Source: Sphingobacterium detergens (GTDB lineage Bacteria; Bacteroidota; Bacteroidia; Sphingobacteriales; Sphingobacteriaceae). From it: a DNA stretch of 64,000 nucleotides. The notes below the pieces were generated by a model. That model searched no databases. It was not told where the DNA came from and saw only the letters and a program-made list of their open reading frames with translations. The position numbers and the translations under genes are program-made. Below, piece after piece: positions 8,474 to 16,725 of the stretch; the first letter of the stretch is position 1; every line of letters begins with the position of its first letter. The stretch covers positions 1-64,000 of the forward strand of contig NZ_RAPY01000009.1 of assembly GCF_003610355.1 (NCBI RefSeq). The letters run 5' to 3'.

Positions 8474-8983
8474 ATGAATAAGTTTCAGATACGAAAAGCG
8501 GAACAGACAGATAAAGGACGGATTTGGGAAATTATACAACAGGCAATCGCACTACGAAAAGAACAAGGCAGTCGGCAGTGGCAAGATGGTTATCCAAATG
8601 AAGATGTGGTACAATCGGATATAGACAAAGGCTATGGGCATGTCGTTAAGGTTGATGATAAAACCATCGGCTATGTTGCTATTATTTTCGATATTGAACC
8701 TGCTTATAATAATATTGATGGCAAATGGCTTAGTGATGGGGAATATGTGGGCATTCATCGTTTGGCCTCAGCTCAAGATCCACATGTAAAAGGCGTTGGC
8801 ACAGCCATCATGCAAGGAGTGGAGGAAATAGCAGTAAATCATGGAATATATAGTATCAAAGTGGATACGAATTTTGATAATGGTGGGATGTTACATGTAT
8901 TTGATAAGCTAGGGTATCAATATTGTGGGGAAGTACATTTTCGAGGCGCTGCCCGTCGCGCTTTTGAAAAACTATTAAAATAA
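8474..8983 (+). CDS. GNAT-family N-acetyltransferase
   Basis: A 169-residue single-domain protein of the GCN5 acetyltransferase fold. It opens with a typical beta1 strand (FQIRKAEQTDKGRIWEII), and the acetyl-CoA pyrophosphate loop (motif A) is at HVKGVGTAIMQG, residues 104-115. It ends with the beta5-alpha4 region GGMLHVFDKLGYQYCGEVHF. The acceptor substrate is unknown; cytoplasmic transfer of an acetyl group to an amine is all the fold allows one to say. It is a single gene between ftsK and tyrS with a shared terminator downstream. Confidence 0.85.
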   Translation: MNKFQIRKAEQTDKGRIWEIIQQAIALRKEQGSRQWQDGYPNEDVVQSDIDKGYGHVVKVDDKTIGYVAIIFDIEPAYNNIDGKWLSDGEYVGIHRLASAQDPHVKGVGTAIMQGVEEIAVNHGIYSIKVDTNFDNGGMLHVFDKLGYQYCGEVHFRGAARRAFEKLLK

Positions 8984-9045
8984 GTGACTATAGCACTAGG
9001 ATCGAGCGAACATGAGTTAAAATGAGATTGACTTTAATGACTATC

Positions 9046-9088
9046 AATAAAAAATCCCTTTTTACACCGTAAAAAGGGATTTTTTATT
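9046..9088. terminator. Bidirectional terminator between GNAT gene and tyrS
   Basis: The sequence AATAAAAAATCCCTTTTTAC pairs with GTAAAAAGGGATTTTTTATT around a short loop, with U-runs in both directions. Confidence 0.9.
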
Positions 9089-9102
9089 GCCTAAAATGAC
9101 GT

Positions 9103-10383
9103 TTATGCAATAATCAAATAGTAGTTTTTCTTACCTCTTTGTGCAATAATATATTTATTGTTTACCAAATTATTTTCGGTGATCACTTGTTCAATATCTG
9201 TCGCTTTTTCACGGTTGATAGAAACACCACCACCTTGGAGCATTTTACGTGCTTCGCCTTTTGAAGGGAAAACTTGTGTGTTGACAGCCAACAGATCGAG
9301 GATATTGATTCCTGCTTTTAAATCTTCTCTTGTTACCTGAAATTGTGGAATACCTTCAAATACTTCAAGTACAGCTTCGTGATCTAAATCGTTTAGAAAT
9401 TCCAATGAGCCGTTGCCAAAAAGAAACTCAGAGGTTTTAATAGCAGTCTCATAAGCTTCTTCAGAATGCGTGCGAATAGTGATGTCTTTTGCTAATGCTT
9501 TTTGGACAATGCGCAAATGTGGTGCAGCATCGTGCTCCGCAATGATCGTCTCTATTTCTGCCTGTGGTTTAAGTGTAAAGATCTTAATCCAGCTTTTGGC
9601 ATCGTCATCTGACGTGTTTAACCAAAATTGATAATATTTATAGGGCGAAGTTTTCTTTGGATCTAACCAGACCGCTCCAGATTCTGTTTTTCCGAATTTT
9701 TGGCCGTCTGCTTTTTTAATCAATTGTGTCGTAATGGCATAAGCTGTTCCCTGATCTTGACGACGGATCATTTCACTTCCTGTGACAATATTACCCCATT
9801 GATCAGATCCGCCCATTTGTATTTTACAATTGTGGTGTTTCCACAGGTAGTAGAAGTCGTAACCCTGAATCAATTGATAGGTGAATTCTGTAAATGACAG
9901 ACCATTGTCTCCTTCTAAACGTTTTTTTACAGAATCCTTTGCCATCATATAGTTAACGGTAATCATTTTACCGATATCACGGATAAAGTCCAAAAAACTG
10001 AAATCTTTGAACCAATCGTAATTATTAACCATCTGGGCATCATTTTCGCCTTCTCCAAATTCAAGAAATTTGCCTAACTGTTTTTTCAGACATGCAACAT
10101 TATGTTGTAAGGTTGCTTCGTCAAGTAAGTTACGCTCTGCAGATTTGAAAGAAGGGTCTCCAATCATTCCTGTTGCACCACCTACCAATGCGACTGGTTT
10201 ATGCCCAGCATTTTGGAAATGGATTAAGGTCATGATTTGAGTTAAGTGTCCTACGTGTAGAGAGTCTCCTGTGGGATCAAAGCCGATATAGCCAGCGACT
10301 TTTTCTTTATTCAGTAAGTCTTCAGTTCCAGGCATAATATCTTGCAGCATGCCTCTCCAACGTAATTCTTCTACAAAGCTCAT
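9103..10383 (-). CDS. tyrS: Tyrosyl-tRNA synthetase
   Basis: A 426-residue class I synthetase that charges tRNA-Tyr. The HIGH motif appears as HVGH (residues 43-46) after GYIGFDPTGDSL, and the KMSKS equivalent is KFGKT near residue 230. The tyrosine-binding strand (YQLIQGYDFYYLW) and GGSDQWGNI are both present. The C-terminal S4-like domain (RKMLQGGGVSIN) places it with bacterial-type TyrRS. It is monocistronic; a -7 element lies 35 nt upstream. Confidence 0.97.
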   Translation of the reverse strand: MSFVEELRWRGMLQDIMPGTEDLLNKEKVAGYIGFDPTGDSLHVGHLTQIMTLIHFQNAGHKPVALVGGATGMIGDPSFKSAERNLLDEATLQHNVACLKKQLGKFLEFGEGENDAQMVNNYDWFKDFSFLDFIRDIGKMITVNYMMAKDSVKKRLEGDNGLSFTEFTYQLIQGYDFYYLWKHHNCKIQMGGSDQWGNIVTGSEMIRRQDQGTAYAITTQLIKKADGQKFGKTESGAVWLDPKKTSPYKYYQFWLNTSDDDAKSWIKIFTLKPQAEIETIIAEHDAAPHLRIVQKALAKDITIRTHSEEAYETAIKTSEFLFGNGSLEFLNDLDHEAVLEVFEGIPQFQVTREDLKAGINILDLLAVNTQVFPSKGEARKMLQGGGVSINREKATDIEQVITENNLVNNKYIIAQRGKKNYYLIIA

Positions 10384-10418
10384 TGTTAAATGGATTTAAT
10401 TTTTTAATTTACAAGATG

Positions 10419-10426
10419 CAAAGATA
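10419..10426 (-). promoter_or_regulatory. -7 promoter element for tyrS
   Basis: Reads TATCTTTG on -, 35 nt before the tyrS ATG. I saw no T-box or other riboswitch fold in this short leader. Confidence 0.6.
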
Positions 10427-10486
10427 GGAGATTAAGCGTATATTGAGCGAATAATTCCAGATAAAAGCACACGCTAATAAGCTAAT

Positions 10487-11170
10487 ATGAATTTTTTATC
10501 ACATTTTTATTTTGAGCGGTTTGCGACCAATCCCGAGCGAATTGTCGGTGGCTTGTTACCCGATCTGTTAAAGAATGCCGATAAAACTTTTGTGCTCAAA
10601 CCCAGGCAATATGAAGATGAATTGCTGGATAACCCATTGTTGGAACAACTTTATATCGGTTGGAACCGTCATATAGAGGTTGATCGTCTCTTTCATAATT
10701 CAACTTATTTTTTTCATCACACACATCAATTAAAGTTACAGATACAGTCAAGTCTACAGGGACTGCCCATTCGACCTTCCTTTATGGCACATATTGCTTT
10801 AGAACTGCTGCTAGATCATATACTGACACAGCAAAAAGCGGTATCTATCGATAAGTTCTATTCGGCAATGTCCCAGGTGAACGAAGATGCTGTGCGAAAA
10901 TTTCTGAAAATAAACCAATTAAACGATATTCCAAAATTTGAGAAATTTTACCATCAATTTATTGAATGGAAATATATCTATGATTATGCACATATTGAAA
11001 AAATTGCAGGTGCGCTTTTTAATATCTGTAAGCGCTTATGGCAATTTGACGTTCAGGAGCATCAGCGTGAATTATTGACGGAACAATTGAATGCTTATTT
11101 ACAGCATCATATGGCGGATTATCAAGAGATTTATCAGTATATTCATTATGAGTTGGTCGACTTTAAATAG
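10487..11170 (+). CDS. AcpH/DUF479-like phosphodiesterase
   Basis: A 227-residue helical protein. The N-terminus MNFLSHFYFERF and GGLLPDLLKN, followed by WNRHIEVDRLFH and ALELLLDHIL, match the metal-binding, HD-like pattern of the acyl-carrier-protein phosphodiesterase family (AcpH). AcpH removes the 4'-phosphopantetheine group from acyl carrier protein. Its size is close to E. coli AcpH (about 190) with a longer C-terminus. Family membership is fairly secure; activity on ACP is inferred. It starts about 100 bp from tyrS on the opposite strand and is followed by a permease gene. Confidence 0.75.
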   Translation: MNFLSHFYFERFATNPERIVGGLLPDLLKNADKTFVLKPRQYEDELLDNPLLEQLYIGWNRHIEVDRLFHNSTYFFHHTHQLKLQIQSSLQGLPIRPSFMAHIALELLLDHILTQQKAVSIDKFYSAMSQVNEDAVRKFLKINQLNDIPKFEKFYHQFIEWKYIYDYAHIEKIAGALFNICKRLWQFDVQEHQRELLTEQLNAYLQHHMADYQEIYQYIHYELVDFK

Positions 11171-11249
11171 TCCATCCAAAAAATACCAATAGTATAAGAC
11201 CTTGAAAATATTTATTTTCGCATAATTTTACGTATAAAACTAATATTAC

Positions 11250-12944
11250 ATGTCACATAGACTTTTTCGGAAGAAAAGTGTTGATCAGATCCTACTGGAT
11301 ACCCAAAAGGAGGGTGGAACTGGCCTCGCGAAGGTTTTGGGGGTAACCGATCTGGTTTCATTAGGTATAGCCGCTATTGTGGGCGCTGGAATCTTTAGCA
11401 CCATCGGATTAGCGAGTTATGAAGGTGGGCCTGCTGTTTCTCTTCTATTTATTTTTACTGCTTTTGCCTGCGTGTTTACAGCACTGGCATATGCACAGTT
11501 TGCCAGTACCGTACCTGTCTCGGGATCAGCTTATACGTATGCCTATGTGGCTTTTGGTGAGCTGTTTGCCTGGATTATCGGCTGGGCGTTGGTATTAGAA
11601 TATGCGGTTTCAAATACGGTAATAGCTATTTCCTGGTCGCAATATTTTGTTTCTATGCTGGAGGGGTTTGGACTACACATGCCTGCTTGGCTTTCGATGG
11701 CGCCAGGGTATGCTTATGACGCTGTGGATAAAATGAATCAACATGGGATGTCAAGTCTTACGGCTATTGATCAGCATGGGCTTGCTGCATTTAACAGTGC
11801 GCCACGTATCGGAGGAATGCCTATTATATTTGATTTACCAGCAGGGGTAATTACCTTTTTGGTCACTTGGCTCGTTTATATAGGTATTAAGGAATCCCAA
11901 AAAGCAAGTATGATCATGGTTATGATCAAGGTCGGGATAATCCTGGCGGTAATTTTTGGAGGAATCTTTTACGTGAAGCCCGAAAATTGGACTCCTTTTG
12001 CACCAAATGGCCTACAGGGGGTACTTGGAAGTGTGGCGGCCGTATTCTTTGCTTTTATCGGATTTGATTCGATCTCAACAACTGCCGAGGAATGTAAAAA
12101 CCCACAACGCGACCTACCTAAAGCAATGATTTATTGTTTATTGATTTGCACAGTACTGTATGTGGCTATTACATTGGTATTGACAGGGATGGTAAATTAT
12201 ACTGAACTTAATGTAAAAGATCCTTTGGCTTTTGTGTTTAAGTATGTTGGATTTGACCATATGGCTGGGGTTATATCAGTAACATCTGTTATCGCCATTA
12301 CCAGTGCTCTTCTCGTTTATCAATTGGCTCAACCAAGGATTTGGATGACAATGAGCAGGGACGGATTATTATGGAAGAAATTTGCGACAATTCACCCGAA
12401 ATATAAAACACCCTCTTTTGCGACAATTGTAACAGGTCTCGTTGTAGCAATTCCTTCTTTATTTTTCAAGATGGACTTCTTTGTTGATTTGACGAGTGTT
12501 GGTACGTTCTTCGCTTTTATTTTAGTCTGCGCGGGTGTACTGTATATGGATTATTCGGGATTATCGGCCAAATCCAAATTTAAGGTTCCCTACATCAATG
12601 GTAAATACGTGGTTGGAGCAGGGCTCATCATCGCGATTGTCTTGATAGGAATCTATGGAAAAGATACATTGAATGAATGGAAGAAGCTTTCCATTTTGGA
12701 AATAGTAGAACATAAAATGTTAGTGATCATTTTTTGGCTAACATGGTTGGGTTTGAGTATTTATAGCTTTAAAATGAATTTCTCGCTTTTACCTGTTATC
12801 GGGATATTGATTAATCTTTATCTGATGACCGAGCTTGGTGCAAGTAACTGGATTATTTTCGTGATTTGGTTGGTTCTTGGTTTAGGAGTGTATTTTATGT
12901 ACGGTTATAAACATTCTAAACTAAATAAATCAGCAGCTATTTAG
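11250..12944 (+). CDS. APC-superfamily amino-acid permease (cationic amino acid transporter type)
   Basis: A 564-residue integral membrane protein with about 12-14 hydrophobic segments. The first helix has the APC substrate-binding signature LGVTDLVSLGIAAIVGAGIF, and GFDSISTTAEECKNPQRDLP after helix 6 is typical of the CAT/YfnA group. Such proteins take up amino acids with protons. A longer insert than usual, near residues 150-190 between helices 4 and 5, is rich in Met and His. The substrate is unknown. It follows the AcpH-like gene by 79 bp and may share its transcript. Confidence 0.88.
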   Translation: MSHRLFRKKSVDQILLDTQKEGGTGLAKVLGVTDLVSLGIAAIVGAGIFSTIGLASYEGGPAVSLLFIFTAFACVFTALAYAQFASTVPVSGSAYTYAYVAFGELFAWIIGWALVLEYAVSNTVIAISWSQYFVSMLEGFGLHMPAWLSMAPGYAYDAVDKMNQHGMSSLTAIDQHGLAAFNSAPRIGGMPIIFDLPAGVITFLVTWLVYIGIKESQKASMIMVMIKVGIILAVIFGGIFYVKPENWTPFAPNGLQGVLGSVAAVFFAFIGFDSISTTAEECKNPQRDLPKAMIYCLLICTVLYVAITLVLTGMVNYTELNVKDPLAFVFKYVGFDHMAGVISVTSVIAITSALLVYQLAQPRIWMTMSRDGLLWKKFATIHPKYKTPSFATIVTGLVVAIPSLFFKMDFFVDLTSVGTFFAFILVCAGVLYMDYSGLSAKSKFKVPYINGKYVVGAGLIIAIVLIGIYGKDTLNEWKKLSILEIVEHKMLVIIFWLTWLGLSIYSFKMNFSLLPVIGILINLYLMTELGASNWIIFVIWLVLGLGVYFMYGYKHSKLNKSAAI

Positions 12945-12965
12945 AGATCTGGTATCTATGATATT

Positions 12966-13012
12966 TAAATAGAAAAGGAGCTATTTTTTTTCATAGCTCC
13001 TTTTCTATTTAA
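12966..13012. terminator. Bidirectional terminator between permease gene and rlmF
   Basis: The sequence TTAAATAGAAAAGGAGCTAT pairs with ATAGCTCCTTTTCTATTTAA around a T-rich loop. The outer bases overlap the rlmF stop codon at 13009. Confidence 0.88.
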
Positions 13013-13920
13013 AATCTCCACAAAAGGATTCGGCTTACTTTGTTACCTTGTTCCATGCGGATAACTTCGGACTCTTTTACATTAATTTTCTTTAACTTAT
13101 GCTGTAGAAAACGAACGTCTTCACGATGAGCAACCAATGAGGAGAACCATTTAACCTGATCTTTGTAGAATTGGCTCTCAAATATCATGCGTGTCAAGAA
13201 GGCTTTCTCGCCGCCATCACACCAAAGTTCACTTCCTTGTCCTGAGAACGTCTGGACGACGGTATTCTCATCTAATTTCGCATTTTTTATACCTGTAGCT
13301 TTACGTACGGATTGTTGTAATGCTTCAGTCTGCGAACTAAAGAAAGGTGGATTGCAGATGATCATGTCAAATTTTTCATCTGGGAGGATGATATCTTTGA
13401 AAATCGCTTTTGGATTGTTCTGTAATCGTATTTGGATGTTCTTTTTTAAGCTTACATTGGTACGCGTAATTTCAATTGCGTTTTTATACGCTTTTTTTAT
13501 GATTTCTGAACCAACAAAACTCCATCCATATTCTTGGTGACCAATAATGGGATAGATACAACTGGCTCCCACACCAATATCTAGCAGCCGTACCTTTCCT
13601 CCTTTTGGAATTTCACCGTTATTATCTCTGGCAAGAACATCCGCAACATAATGAATATAATCTGCTCTACCTGGAATAGGAGGGCATAGATTTTCCTTTG
13701 GGATATCCCAATGTTGGATGTGGTAGTATTTTTTAAGAAGTGCTTGATTTAAAACCTTAACAGCATCGGGGTTGTTAAAATCAATTGTTTTGAGCTTATA
13801 AGCATTTACTGTAACAAAATCTTTTAAGGAAGGTTCGATTTTGCTAAGTTCGTCAAAATTGTAATTATCGAGATGTCTATTTCGAGGGTGTAATTTCTTT
13901 GTTGGATTAGCGTCTGCCAT
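13009..13920 (-). CDS. rlmF: 23S rRNA (adenine-1618-N6)-methyltransferase RlmF
   Basis: A 303-residue methyltransferase. LHPRNRH at the N-terminus, the SAM-binding strand RLLDIGVGASCIYPIIG near residue 113, and the N6-adenine catalytic motif NPPFFSS near residue 190 identify RlmF, which methylates A1618 (E. coli numbering) of 23S rRNA. I place the start at the ATG at 13920 (MADANPTKKLH) rather than at an upstream in-frame TTG at 13938, because the TTG lies inside or against the -7 promoter element. It is monocistronic. Confidence 0.92.
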   Translation of the reverse strand: MADANPTKKLHPRNRHLDNYNFDELSKIEPSLKDFVTVNAYKLKTIDFNNPDAVKVLNQALLKKYYHIQHWDIPKENLCPPIPGRADYIHYVADVLARDNNGEIPKGGKVRLLDIGVGASCIYPIIGHQEYGWSFVGSEIIKKAYKNAIEITRTNVSLKKNIQIRLQNNPKAIFKDIILPDEKFDMIICNPPFFSSQTEALQQSVRKATGIKNAKLDENTVVQTFSGQGSELWCDGGEKAFLTRMIFESQFYKDQVKWFSSLVAHREDVRFLQHKLKKINVKESEVIRMEQGNKVSRILLWRF

Positions 13921-13935
13921 GATATAATATTTGCA

Positions 13936-13943
13936 CAAAAGTA
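13936..13943 (-). promoter_or_regulatory. -7 promoter element for rlmF
   Basis: Reads TACTTTTG on -, 15 nt before the ATG at 13920. It overlaps the alternative TTG start, which argues against that start. Confidence 0.6.
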
Positions 13944-13962
13944 ATGCAATTCTATTGAATAA

Positions 13963-13990
13963 AAAAGGTGATGCTTTTGCACCACCTTTT
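13963..13990 (-). terminator. Terminator of kup
   Basis: The arms AAAAGGTG and CACCTTTT enclose a 12-nt loop. On the - strand the stem is followed by TT and A/T-rich sequence, just after the kup stop codon. Confidence 0.65.
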
Positions 13991-13995
13991 AAGAC

Positions 13996-15942
13996 TTAAT
14001 CTTTTCGTATGAGATGAACCTCTGATGTCTGCGGGAAATTCAGTGGAACCCGCTCAATCGTGACGAAACTGGAATCTAAACCAAATCCCTTTTCTTCGGA
14101 TAAACTCATTTTTTTCAAGTACCCATAGATATCCATAATCACTTTTTCGATCCATGACATCTGGTTGGTTTTCGATAATACCTTTTCCAGTACCACAAAT
14201 TTGAAATCTCCTGGAATATTATGTTTACGCAGTGTGTCGTATTGACTTGTGATGTCAATTTCACCTTTTTTCACCATTTCTTCAACAACTTTTCTGAAGA
14301 GTAGACTAATACGCTGTTCTTCTCTAAAACCCAATTTGAAGTCAATTCGTATAAGTTTTCCAGGGATCAGTTGATCAATGGAGTATTCCCTCGTGTGGGG
14401 ATGATCCATAACATCTACGTGTACCAACCAGTAAACGTCAGCGCGTTTAGGTTTTTTATTAATGATGGAGTAAATAATTTTGGCTTCAATTTCGGATTTG
14501 AAATTTGCACTGGTCAAGTATACCAAATGTGACGCAAAGGGCGGAACGGACTTGTCTTCGCTCAATTCCGATATAATCGGATAATATTTATTGATATTGA
14601 TAAAGTTGACAAAACGATTTTTAATCTTACGTGCAGTATACCAGCAGTACATTGTACCAAACAAGGCAATCGCTAATAAAAGTGTCAACCAACCGCCATG
14701 GGCAATTTTTACACCATTACCGATCAGGAATGTCAATTCTATCACAAAATACGCGACTAGGAAAATCCCAATGAGTACACGGTTGACTTTTTTCATGGCT
14801 AGGAAATAACCCATTAAAACGGTTGTCATCAGTACCGTTAGGTTGATGGCAAGACCGTAGGCCGCATCCATTTTGCTTGATTCTTCGAAAACCCAGATAA
14901 CGATCATACAACCGATCCAAAGAATAAGGTTGATTGAAGGAACATATAATTGACCTTTATGCTCACTAGGATAGCGGATCGCAACTTTAGGCCAGATGTT
15001 TAAACGTACAGCTTCCGAAATTAAGGTATATGAACCAGAGATCATAGCCTGGCTGGCAATTACGGCAGCAATAGTTGCGATAGCAATACCATAACCGATA
15101 AACCAATCTGGCATGATGGAGTAAAATGGATTTGCTCCGCCTAATACGCGACCTTCCTGTGTTAATAACCAAGCTCCTTGACCAAAATAGTTTAATATCA
15201 GTGTGATCTTAACATAAATCCAGCTAATGCGAATATTTGCCTTGCCACAGTGTCCCATATCTGAATATAGGGCTTCTGCACCTGTTGTACAAAGAAATAC
15301 AGCACCGATCAAGAGGAGAGAGTGTGGGTAGGTTATTAAGATATGAAAGGCATAATATGGATTAATTGCTTTCATTACTTCTGGAGCCAAATGGATATGG
15401 GATAGACCAAGAACTCCAATAATGGTAAACCATATTGTCATTAATGGGCCGAATACTTTTCCGACAACAGAAGTGCCAAATCGTTGAATAATAAAAAGTA
15501 AAGAAATAATCGTTACCACAATCGGTACTGTTGGAAGACCTGGAAATTTGATGTCCAAACCTTCTATCGCAGAGGATATTGTGATAGCGGGTGTAATCAT
15601 CCCATCAGCTAGCAATGTGGCTGCACCTATCATTGCTGGAAAAATCAACCATGGTGCCCGTTTGCGAACTAAAGAGTAAAGTGAAAGAATTCCACCTTCG
15701 CCTTTATTGTCAGCACGTAAAGTGATCCAGACATATTTGATGGTTGTTTGTAGGGTAAGTGTCCAAAAGACGCAGGAGAGACCTCCCAAAACAAGATCTT
15801 TTTGAATGGCACCTTGACCCATGATTGCTTTGAAGACATATAGCGGCGAGGTACCGATATCTCCAAACACGATTCCTAAACTGATCAATAACCCGGCGAC
15901 ACTCACCTTATTGATACTGTTGTGATGACTGTTATCTGTCAT
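13996..15942 (-). CDS. kup: Kup-type potassium uptake protein
   Basis: A 648-residue protein with about 12 membrane helices in its first 440 residues and a cytoplasmic C-terminal domain of about 200 residues. The signature GDIGTSPLYVFKAIMG near residue 28 is diagnostic of the KUP/HAK/KT family, and further family blocks (GEGGILSLYSLVRK, TTGAEALYSDMGH) follow. Kup imports K+ with protons at the cytoplasmic membrane. The gene is monocistronic, with a -7 element at 15973-15980. Confidence 0.96.
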   Translation of the reverse strand: MTDNSHHNSINKVSVAGLLISLGIVFGDIGTSPLYVFKAIMGQGAIQKDLVLGGLSCVFWTLTLQTTIKYVWITLRADNKGEGGILSLYSLVRKRAPWLIFPAMIGAATLLADGMITPAITISSAIEGLDIKFPGLPTVPIVVTIISLLFIIQRFGTSVVGKVFGPLMTIWFTIIGVLGLSHIHLAPEVMKAINPYYAFHILITYPHSLLLIGAVFLCTTGAEALYSDMGHCGKANIRISWIYVKITLILNYFGQGAWLLTQEGRVLGGANPFYSIMPDWFIGYGIAIATIAAVIASQAMISGSYTLISEAVRLNIWPKVAIRYPSEHKGQLYVPSINLILWIGCMIVIWVFEESSKMDAAYGLAINLTVLMTTVLMGYFLAMKKVNRVLIGIFLVAYFVIELTFLIGNGVKIAHGGWLTLLLAIALFGTMYCWYTARKIKNRFVNFININKYYPIISELSEDKSVPPFASHLVYLTSANFKSEIEAKIIYSIINKKPKRADVYWLVHVDVMDHPHTREYSIDQLIPGKLIRIDFKLGFREEQRISLLFRKVVEEMVKKGEIDITSQYDTLRKHNIPGDFKFVVLEKVLSKTNQMSWIEKVIMDIYGYLKKMSLSEEKGFGLDSSFVTIERVPLNFPQTSEVHLIRKD

Positions 15943-15972
15943 TTAATTATTATTTTATTTCAAAATATAATG

Positions 15973-15980
15973 CAAAAATA
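15973..15980 (-). promoter_or_regulatory. -7 promoter element for kup
   Basis: Reads TATTTTTG on -, 30 nt before the kup ATG. No c-di-AMP riboswitch-like fold is evident in so short a leader. Confidence 0.6.
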
Positions 15981-16131
15981 GACTTTTTGTCTGTACTTTA
16001 AGCAGGTACATTTGCTGCGCCAAATTTTAGCATTTCATTTGACATGCGCAATAGCTGTTAAAATTTGTTAAAAGAATCTATCGATCCCTACTTTACCTCA
16101 AAAAATTTTAAACAAAATACTAACTTTGTTG

Positions 16132-16162
16132 TTGATAATTCAAATAGTTAGCGTTATATTTG
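16132..16162 (+). promoter_or_regulatory. Promoter of the small sorting-domain protein gene
   Basis: A TTG at 16132-16134 and TATATTTG at 16155-16162 are spaced by 20 bp. A second -7-like element, TAACTTTG, lies at 16121-16128, so two tandem starts are possible. Confidence 0.65.
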
Positions 16163-16201
16163 ATTAAACCGTAACCAATATTTGAAGTCTAATTTAACAC
16201 T

Positions 16202-16633
16202 ATGGGGAGAAATCTACTTAAAGCAGCTTATTTAACACTTATTACCACACTGACCTTGTGCAGCGCGGTAGGTCAAGTGTATGCGAAGTCTCCTGATGAC
16301 CATACTTTTTTGCAAGCTACTTGGAACGGTAATGAGGGATTTGGAGATAACAATATTAAGGATACTGAGAAACTGATCAATAACGTTAAAGTATTTTATA
16401 ATCCAATTGCCGAACAAGTCAATCTTTCCTTTAAATTGGCAAAGTCATCTAGTGTGTCTATTAAAGTCATGGATGCTTTAGGTAATGAAATTCTACAACT
16501 GATGAATGGAAATCTTGACACTGGTGTTCAGAATCTTTCTTTTGAACATGGTGGTAAATTGACAACTGGATTTTATTTTGTGCGCGTTGTTGCTGGATCT
16601 GAGACTGTGGTAAAAAGATTTTCTGTTCGCTAA
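16202..16633 (+). CDS. Small secreted protein consisting mainly of a T9SS type A-like C-terminal domain
   Basis: A 143-residue protein with a signal peptide (hydrophobic core about residues 8-25, likely cut near VYA-KS), a short acidic spacer to about residue 60, and one beta-sandwich domain from VFYNPIAEQ to the end (residues 63-143). That domain has the order seen in type IX secretion C-terminal sorting domains: NP, the IKVMDALGNEI strand, then LTTGFYFVRV and a final VVKRFSV. Usually this domain follows a large cargo; here there is almost no cargo. It may be a stand-alone surface or periplasmic protein. It is monocistronic with a strong promoter and a 46-nt palindromic terminator. Confidence 0.75.
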   Translation: MGRNLLKAAYLTLITTLTLCSAVGQVYAKSPDDHTFLQATWNGNEGFGDNNIKDTEKLINNVKVFYNPIAEQVNLSFKLAKSSSVSIKVMDALGNEILQLMNGNLDTGVQNLSFEHGGKLTTGFYFVRVVAGSETVVKRFSVR

Positions 16634-16674
16634 GTAAGACGAGAAGACTCAATTGATAAAAAAAATGAATTTAC

Positions 16675-16720
16675 AATATAATAAGTAAGGGGATCATTTG
16701 ATCCCCTTACTTATTATATT
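16675..16720. terminator. Bidirectional terminator, perfect 22-bp arms
   Basis: Two 22-nt arms (AATATAATAAG... and ...CTTATTATATT, with core AAGGGGATCA / TGATCCCCTT) flank a TT loop with no mismatch. It lies between the stops of the sorting-domain gene and ispG. Confidence 0.9.
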
Positions 16721-16725
16721 ATCGC

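Noticed and set aside
15943..16120. Possible c-di-AMP riboswitch (ydaO type) for kup
   Set aside because: The kup leader after its -7 element is only about 25 nt, too short for that fold, and no ydaO-type motif was seen.
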